A stretch of 64,000 nt of DNA from Siphonodentalium dalli (Eukaryota; Mollusca; Scaphopoda; Gadilida; Siphonodentaliidae), in NCBI GenBank assembly GCA_032622095.1, contig CP136062.1, forward strand, positions 140,696,351-140,760,350, read 5' to 3'. Position numbers and translations under genes: made by a program. This document shows, in pieces, positions 57,431-64,000 of the stretch. How positions within the stretch are numbered: position 1 is the first letter of the stretch; every line of letters begins with the position of its first letter. The notes under the pieces were generated by a model, which saw only the letters and a program-made list of their open reading frames with translations, did no database searches and was not told where the DNA came from.

Positions 57431-60306
57431 AGTAAAAACTAACGCTATGAGAAATGAAACCACATATTATTGTCGGCTTCATTTAACAATTCCGTTCCAC
57501 ATTTTTTGAACTTGTTGTGACATCGGTTCAATTTTGGAAACGACACAATAATTATTAAATTAATATCAGAGTGACAATTTCATTCAATTTCCCTGTTTTA
57601 TTTGTTTTAACGCAAATAAAATACAAAAACTATATTGTTCTGTTGAAAATTGTGGGTAATTTCCCAACTTCCGGAGCACGTGGTTTAGAATTCGGAATTA
57701 ATTTCGGAATTGCACTTCGTCTGTTTATATGCAGCGGTTCACGTGTTGAACTTTCTGGGACAATGCCTATACAGCACAGTTGTTATGTTATCTCTGTTTC
57801 TTGTGGTTTTAGAATGTAAGTATTAGAACATTCAACCAGTGAGACAACATTGGTTTCTAACTTTGTTTATGTTGAAATTGGCACGTGACAACATTCGTTT
57901 TGTTTACGTCGAAATTCTGAAATTGTCACTCACAAATCTGTTTCATGTTGACATATGTAGCAAAATTAGGGATCAGGTTTGGGTCCCTTTTCGTTTATCT
58001 ATGAATTAACTCACTTGTGTGGTTTTGCTTGGCTCATAGTTCACTATGAAATAATTTACAATACATTGAGATTGTTTGCCAACAAAATAACTTTTTTGTC
58101 AGATCAATATGACACAATTTCACAGATAATAATGTGACGCATCAGTCACCTAATTTCATGGTAAATTTTTGGGTCCCTTTCCTGATCCTTATACATGTAA
58201 CTGGTCATACCACAGGCTATTTTCTTCCTCGTGTGGCCTCGGTTTCAGTAACCCCATTGTCAAGCAGGTTCAGGCTAATCCAATTCCTCGTTCCATGCGG
58301 ACCTTGAGGTGGCCCAGCCGCATACTTCACCATTGAATTCACTGTAGCCAGACGCCATACTGTTCCGAGGGTGGGTTCCAGTGTTCACGGATCCGACCAT
58401 GCTCGCCCGCTCCTGCTGGATCCTACCTCAGATTTCGTCCTCCCACATCCCTTTCACAAGCATGTGCGATGTACAAAATCTGTCAGCCCCCTAGGGAGCA
58501 ACTTAACTGGTATCGCATCACAATTTGCCATCCAAAATTGGATAATAGCCATGCAATTTGGTATGAATTTTATGTCAACTTTGAGATTGAGAACAAAATA
58601 CTATCTCATCATGTCCATGTGAGGCTATTTATTTGATATCAAAATTTCCAAGTAAGTTGCTCCCTGGCGTCTACCCTCGGGTGGAATTGCTGTTAAGACC
58701 ATTTCCCGGGACTCTGCATGACCTTCAAATGCTTGCTATTTGGCGGGAGGCAAGTTGTACCAGTGTAGCCACTGGGGCGGGTAGCGTTTCATAGTCACTG
58801 TCTTGGGGGGTGATACTCGAATCGAGTAATATCTCAGATCTTGGGCTCGTGTCATCTAAATGTTTCGGTTCATTCTATGTATATTTGACTGCTCTGCCCA
58901 TTCAACATGTAGTTCAATGCAGATTGTGTGCATTTAGAAACACTAGTGTGGTGTCGTCCTGTTGGTCAGGTTTCTGGATTTGTGTCGTGACCTAGTAGGT
59001 CGCCGCTGCCCAACTGGCTACACTGTATGATTCTGCTTCCTGTCAGGGTTTAAGCTGGCTCCGGTTAAGGGGGGAATCAGTCTGCTCATTAATCACTCCT
59101 CGATGTCTCTTCCAAGGCTTACACAGTCCTGTTTATTCAGTTTTTTACTCTAAAGATAACAAAATCCATTGCTTGGATCTGACGATTCCATATTTAGATT
59201 ACATTTCTAATTAACAGGGCTACTTGCCATCCAACGCGAATCCTGATTCTCACTTGGATTTCGAAGAGCTCTTGCTGCTTTTTCTTGTCTGTAACAAAGA
59301 ACTAAGTTAATTGCAAGGCATCGAGGGGTTGCAGATGCAGTTTCTCTCCTCGGATATGGGTCCTGGGGGGTTCGAGGGGGGACCGAGCACTGGGCCACCA
59401 GACAGCACGCCGTCTAATGCCGGGTAATCTCGGGTGCTGTCTATAACAGTGAACATAGCGCAGTCATCGGCCGGGGCAGAGACTTTTAACAGACACTCAA
59501 TTTGTGTTTTCATGCGGTTTTACCTGGGCTCAAACTTATTACCTTTCCACCTGTCATTGATTAGCATTGTCCTTTGTTTATGGGTGACCGTTCGATTCTT
59601 CTAGTGGTAAATTTACACAGATCATCTTTCACCCTTACTACGGTTCCATGGGGCATAACACCAAGCCTTGGATTCCTTCTAAGATTTTGCGAGCATCACT
59701 CAGGCCTTCTGCGGTGTTGGGCTGGGTTTTTTCTGCGAACCAAGTTGGGAATCATATTTCTCTTTGCGTAGAACATTCATCATCTTTTGACTCTGCAGCC
59801 TTAGGACAATCCCAATGAGCTTTCCCTGTAGTACCAGGATTAGATCTATTCGCGCTCAATATTATGGCTTTACAGTTTGGGTTCGCTTATCGGGTTACGA
59901 TATAGACAATTGAACTCGCGCAATCTTCTGGGGTGGCGGGTACGGTAGGTAATAACCTGTTCCATGGGAACAGGTGCATTACAGAACTTTGAGCCCTGCG
60001 TCATGCCAACAAAACTCATTGATGCCCTGCTTGATGGAGTTTGGCGTTACTGTACTCAGTGCTCCTTTTTTTACAGGCTGTCTTGAATTACTACACAACA
60101 GACGAGCTATTCGTCTAACGGCGCACATGAGGCAATCATTGTTGGCGACAGAGTCTCTGCCCGCGGGGAGGAACTAGGGTCCGGGTCCTCGCTGTATGAG
60201 CGGCAGACAACCGTCCGACCATACACACATGTGATTGGTCTTCAGTAAAATGTGCCCTTCTGTTCACATTACTGGCGTACCTCCTTGACCATGTCGAATG
60301 GGTGTA
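57431..60306 (+). other. DIRS-like interior, left of the hypermutated MITE
   Basis: GC content rises from about 57650 on. Reading frames are short and broken. No reverse transcriptase YxDD or tyrosine recombinase R..HxxR..Y motif could be picked out by eye. Only the weak RNase H-like DAVSLLGYG string near 59330 hints at former coding sequence. Confidence 0.4.
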
Positions 60307-60519
60307 CAGTGGTGCTCGGGGTGTTTGGCCGCTTGGCCGCGGCGGAGTTGTGGGTGATTTTTCGGGATTTGGTCGGTGGTGTGGCTTGTTGCTGTTCATC
60401 GGGGGGCTCTCGACGAGAGCTTTCCGATGGGTGGCGGCGGGCCGTGTTTCCGGTTGGGTCCTGGAGGGTTGCCCGTGGTTCTGCTGTGGTTGGGTGGTCG
60501 GTTGCTTTGGGCATTGCTG
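60307..60519 (+). mobile_element. M1 MITE copy with strand-biased A-to-G hypermutation
   Basis: It aligns without net indel to the 213-bp M1 palindrome at 17543-17755. About 50 of roughly 64 A positions of the M1 sequence read G here, against about 14 other differences in total and only about three T-to-C. The result is a GC-rich, no longer self-complementary copy in which new G residues face unchanged T. Of 16 A preceded by T, 15 are G and one is T. Unchanged A are mostly preceded by G or C. The ORFs that cross it (60252-60542 and others) exist only because the changes removed stop codons. Confidence 0.85.
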
Positions 60520-61640
60520 TGTACTTTCGCCTTGGTGGATGAGGTGAGCTACACACAGCTCATGGACCCGGGCCCTTCGTCTGTTAAGAACAATCAGTGA
60601 ATAACTAGAAGATACAATCTTCTTGTTATCAACATTCTGGTTGTTTTTAGACCTTAATCATCCATGGCCTGTTCTTTCTTTCAGATTGTTTGGAGTAGTT
60701 CCATCACGATGGGTCTCCTCCTTCTACACATTTTCTAATAAGTTACATGCAGACTGCAAAGTATTCCTTTCAATCATGTGTACATGTAACTGCATACACT
60801 ATTGGATTGACAGGCTGTGGAAGTAGTTTACAACTCAGGACTCTCCGAACTTTTTCTTCTCGATTGTTTCGATACCAGAAAACATTTTGGGACTTTCCAA
60901 GTCATTTAATGCTCTTGATCGACTTAGTTACCTGGGGTTTTTGTTACCAGTTTCCAGCCTTAAAGTAAATTCCGATCAGGGGCATTGACCGACGGAATAT
61001 GGCCTCTGTCTGTTGTATTTATTAACTGAAGTAAAATACTGTCATTTGACGGTCAGTCAGAAAATACTTATTTTGCGCCTTGATAAGTTTGTCGATTTGG
61101 GGTTGCACATTTACTGACAGTCAGTCGCAGACCTTACAAGCATGATGCAGTGGCTATTTAGCTCTGGGTTTTCTTCACCATACATGAGTTGGTGGTATGT
61201 TTCTATTCGCCTTTACAGTTGCTACTTCCTCGTGTTACATCCAGATTGACCATTCAGGTAACAATAGATTTCCTTCCTCTGGTGTAGAAACGTCGGGATA
61301 GCTTGGTTCGTTCAGTCACATACTATGGGTGACCTATGCTTTCTGCATATAACCAGCTTACTCCAGGGAGGAGGTGGCACATGCATGTACCTGCATATGA
61401 GATTTCACAATTACAGGTTTGTCTGACTTAATTCAGAACCAAAGGGGAGAGGTGCAGAGTTTCAGCCATTGGGCTTATTCTCCCACTTTCTCCACTCTAC
61501 CTGGTAGCATCAATCAAATCTGCAAATCATTACCTTTTGATCCATTTGTTGCTAAACAACTCAGCAGGTTCAAAAGAATTATTCTCAACTAAAATACCAT
61601 AGTATCTCATTCCTCGCAGCCTCTTCCTATGAGTTGATTC
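60520..61640 (+). other. DIRS-like interior, right of the hypermutated MITE
   Basis: Short broken reading frames only, with no motif recognised. Composition returns to about the local average, without an obvious excess of G. Confidence 0.4.
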
Positions 61641-61734
61641 TACCATGTAGTTCAGTGTGTAACGTATCTTTGATGGGAATATAACATTTTCAATAGAAAA
61701 TACATATTCCCTAATAAGATACTTACACACTGAA
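61641..61734. repeat. DIRS-like internal complementary region
   Basis: The complement of the left terminus (61641-61682) abuts the complement of the right terminus (61683-61734). The join reads GGGAATAT|AACATTTTC. Confidence 0.8.
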
Positions 61735-61789
61735 CTCACATGTCCCTCCCAAATTGGGATTTTCCCTCCCCGCTGCTCGGTCACACCCC

Positions 61790-62055
61790 TCGAATCTTGT
61801 AAGAGGATAAAAAGAGGCCGTTTACTGTGGGTCCACTTGCTTATATACATAACGAGTGGACAAATGAAAATGACCTTGACCTGCTACGTCATAATAATAA
61901 ATGATTCAAAAGGTACTTAAGTTATTTCGTACCAAAATAATAAATTTTAAACAGATCTCATAGAATCCTTTCTTGTGAATAAAGATGAATATACCATGTA
62001 GTTCAGTGTGTAAGTATCTTATTAGGGAATATGTATTTTCTATTGAAAATGTTAT
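61790..62055. repeat. DIRS-like right inverted terminal repeat with extension
   Basis: Reverse complement of 57188-57430. Beyond the shared part it continues TAGGGAATATGTATTTTCTA to TTGAAAATGTTAT, the tip present in the internal complementary region but not in the left terminus. Confidence 0.8.
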
Positions 62056-62215
62056 TTCTGTGTAATTTTTCGAATTCATCACTTATCTATTGTGTAAAAT
62101 CTCATGTTCTTCTATGAATTGAATTACTTCTGAGAATGCTTTAATATAAACTTGGTCATGAATTAACATGAAATAAGAGTTGAGGGAGGAACATATGTAC
62201 ACTATTTCCTATGTA

Positions 62216-62490
62216 CATCATTGTCATGACGATTACATCACCATCATCATCTTCATCAACATCATCATCATCATTATCGTCTTCATCATTGTCACTGCAA
62301 TCATCATAATCATCACCATCAATCATCATCCTCACCATCATTATCATCATCATCATTGGCATCATCATTGTCATCATCATCATCATCATCTTCATCATCA
62401 TCATCATTATCATCATTATCAATCATCATCATCAATCATCATCATTATTCTCACCGTCATTACTCATTAGTATCATCATCATCGCCATCA
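62216..62490. repeat. (ATC)n-rich trinucleotide repeat
   Basis: About 275 bp of imperfect ATC/ATT/ACC triplets. The poly-Met/Asp and poly-His ORFs on the two strands are repeat translations, not genes. Confidence 0.9.
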
Positions 62491-63546
62491 TTGTAGATAA
62501 CTTTTCACAGTATTGGATCTGCTTCAACCATTGAAATATTTGGTAACTTGTTTTAGAATTGTTTGGGGTTTGGGCACATAGTGCCCAAGCAATGAATATA
62601 CATGTACATGTATATTTCAGTTTAAACATATTTTTATTGCCAAATAATATATGTGACGTTAATAGAAAGAAATAAAACATGAAGTGTGGATATATATGCA
62701 GTAGATCAGAAAAATGAAGAACAATTTGCTATGTATTATGCATGTTATTATGGCATGGGTGTGGTAGGGGCGTAGAGTGGTAGAGGAATGGGGCTGACAC
62801 ATTTATCCATCGCGGCATTACCTGAGAGACAAGATGATGTGAAAAAACCACCAGTATAAAAACGAATGGATACGGATTTCAAGAATGAGGGTCTTTAAAG
62901 AGTTACTTAAAAATTATTTCTCTTATGGATAAAACTTTGGACGGCCTGAAAAATAAGTTTGTTGTCTTCATCACATAGACTAACCTTACCAAGTATGTAC
63001 ATGTATATGGGAATACATGTATATTAATCAGTTCAAAATCTTACTTTTTGCTAGGCTTCATTGAATTTTGTAACAGGGGTTCTCATATATACTGATTGCT
63101 CATATTGGGAGTGCTGAGCTGTTTGTGTTTTCACTGAATTATCCTAATGCTTTGGAATGAAATAATTCTTTATAATTTCAGCTTATCTCGGTTCAACATA
63201 TTTAACCAATGTGCAAAGAATGTTTCCCATGGTATTTGTTACAATAGGGTCAATCTAATAAACACATGAAAATTAATTAATAATAGTCTGCATACTAAAG
63301 TAATGCACAACTAAAATTAGCGAACTGAACAGTCTCCTGTTTAATATAGAGCAAAATTTTAAGGAGATTTCAGACAGTCATGCTTCTCGAAGACTGTTTT
63401 CTCTATAGATTTTAGAATTAAAATACAATGCTGTCTAGCTTTTTTCTAATCAAAATCAAAGAAAACCCTTTTATTGATATATGCCTAAGAATGTCTTGCT
63501 TTTTTCTGAACATATTTTCTTCAATTTCTATCACTTTGACCTGCAG
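62491..63546. other. AT-rich stretch, no gene recognised
   Basis: No repeat copy, hairpin or coding exon supported. It would be the last part of intron 10 if the exon at 63547 is real. Confidence 0.4.
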
Positions 63547-63622
63547 TTCTTCCTAATGCCAGTAATAGTGAGAATTCTGTGGAAAATTTGGATCAATTAT
63601 GTGTCCCTAAAATTGGCAAATG
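63547..63622 (+). CDS. Possible further LRRC27 exon (tentative)
   Basis: The segment has a plausible acceptor (TTTGACCTGCAG|TT) and donor (AAATG|GTAAAA). It is open in the phase set by the internal donor of exon 10. The peptide is VLPNASNSENSVENLDQLCV and on to PKIGK. It would extend LRRC27 past the stop at 54881 and leave a final exon outside the window. The vertebrate tail is longer than the 499-aa model by about 30 residues, which makes this credible, but I see no sequence similarity in these 25 residues. Confidence 0.35.
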
Positions 63623-64000
63623 GTAAAAGTTTTATTGAGCTAACTATTGATTGAAAAAAAAAGACTAATTTTGTAAGCATTATTGTTTCATGTGTATTTT
63701 AACAAGAAAAGTAGCAGAAACTGATAAATACACTATGTTGATATATGAACACACCTACTGAATTTTCATCTGCAGAATTTTTTTTTTAAGAAATGCATGT
63801 ACCTGTATACATAAGAAGTAGGGTGATTTCTTATTTCATTTTTCACAAATATTATTAGCAAATTGAAGGACTGTTCTGCTTGATTTTGCATGAAGATAAC
63901 CATTATTAATACTCTTTTTTATTACCATAGACACCAGCTGCAGACACCTTGAATTCAAGGAAAAACTTTCACTTTTATTTCAAAAATTATTTTATTTTAA

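Larger units (their letters stand above)
57188..62055 (+). mobile_element. Degenerate DIRS-like retroelement with inverted termini and internal complementary region
   Basis: The left terminus at 57188-57430 reappears inverted at about 61790-62022 with more than 90% apparent identity. The right end carries about 30 extra bp to 62055. At 61641-61734 an internal segment contains the complement of the left end (TTCAGTGTGTAACGTATCTT, TGATGGGAATAT) directly followed by the complement of the right end (AACATTTTCAATAGAAAATA, CATATTCCCTAATAAGATAC). This joining of both ends is the internal complementary region that DIRS-type, tyrosine-recombinase retrotransposons use to make circular DNA. The length (4.87 kb) suits the group. 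The interior has no ORF above about 100 codons; VADAVSLLGYGSWG at about 59327-59370 could be a decayed RNase H motif, but this is weak. The copy is non-functional or non-autonomous. Confidence 0.75.

Noticed and set aside
60307-60519. APOBEC/AID cytosine deamination as the cause of the hypermutation
   Set aside because: That would give C-to-T or G-to-A. The complementarity of normal copies shows A was ancestral, so the change is A to G.
60252-60600. Overlapping ORFs of 74-96 codons on both strands at 60.3-60.6 kb
   Set aside because: They arise because A-to-G changes removed TAA/TAG/TGA codons from the MITE; no domain is visible.
62156-62470. Poly-Met/Asp and poly-His ORFs
   Set aside because: Translations of an ATC trinucleotide repeat on both strands.
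1-64000. tRNA, rRNA or other structured RNA genes
   Set aside because: No tRNA A/B box pair with cloverleaf or rRNA-like sequence was noticed by eye; hairpins found are MITEs. A covariance-model scan would be needed to exclude them.

Overview
The window looks like nuclear DNA from an animal, most likely a marine invertebrate. It is AT-rich, has no long uninterrupted ORFs, and its coding sequence is cut into short exons with GT/AG borders. The spaces between are packed with palindromic MITEs, hAT-type elements, and Pearl/Helentron-like elements whose core is a tandem repeat of about 160 bp beside GTCCGTCC-type microsatellites. Elements of that last type are well known from bivalve molluscs, so a bivalve or another lophotrochozoan is my best guess. 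A hemichordate or lancelet is not excluded.

The main gene is an LRRC27 orthologue (leucine-rich repeat protein 27) on the + strand, assembled here from ten exons between 7093 and 54883. All splice phases agree. The total is 1500 nt including a stop, i.e. 499 aa, close to the length of vertebrate LRRC27. Five N-terminal LRRs (exons 1-3) are followed by an acidic linker (exon 4) and a charged coiled-coil tail (exons 5-10). A further exon at 63547-63622 is in phase with an alternative donor inside exon 10, so the gene may run past the window. About 0.9 kb upstream, on the - strand, is a short first coding exon (6164-6215) that begins MGASHS. It fits the myristoylated N-terminus of the STK32/YANK kinase family. 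STK32C and LRRC27 are head-to-head neighbours in human, so this looks like an ancient divergent gene pair with a shared promoter, which here holds two CACGTG E-boxes (one a perfect GTCACGTGAC) and an inverted CCAAT box.

Layout: 1-6163, STK32 intron or flank with TTAA-type MITEs. 6216-7092, bidirectional promoter. 7369-16000, introns 1-3 with foldback elements, an inverted duplication and a duplicated block around poly-C. 16203-31294, the 15-kb intron 4 with several MITE families, one 1.0-kb hAT element and a hAT-inside-hAT nest with perfect 8-bp target duplications. 32-47 kb, four Pearl-like elements with 160-bp arrays of very different length, one showing higher-order repeats. 47-55 kb, the last exons and more MITEs. 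57188-62055, a degenerate DIRS-like retroelement recognisable from its inverted termini and internal complementary region.

The most striking observation is inside the DIRS-like element. A 213-bp palindromic MITE at 60307-60519 has the same length as its sister copy at 17543-17755, but about 50 of its roughly 64 A residues are G on the + strand, while the T residues are almost untouched. The pattern, including near-complete conversion of A after T, is what ADAR editing of a double-stranded RNA hairpin would leave if the edited RNA were reverse-transcribed back into DNA.
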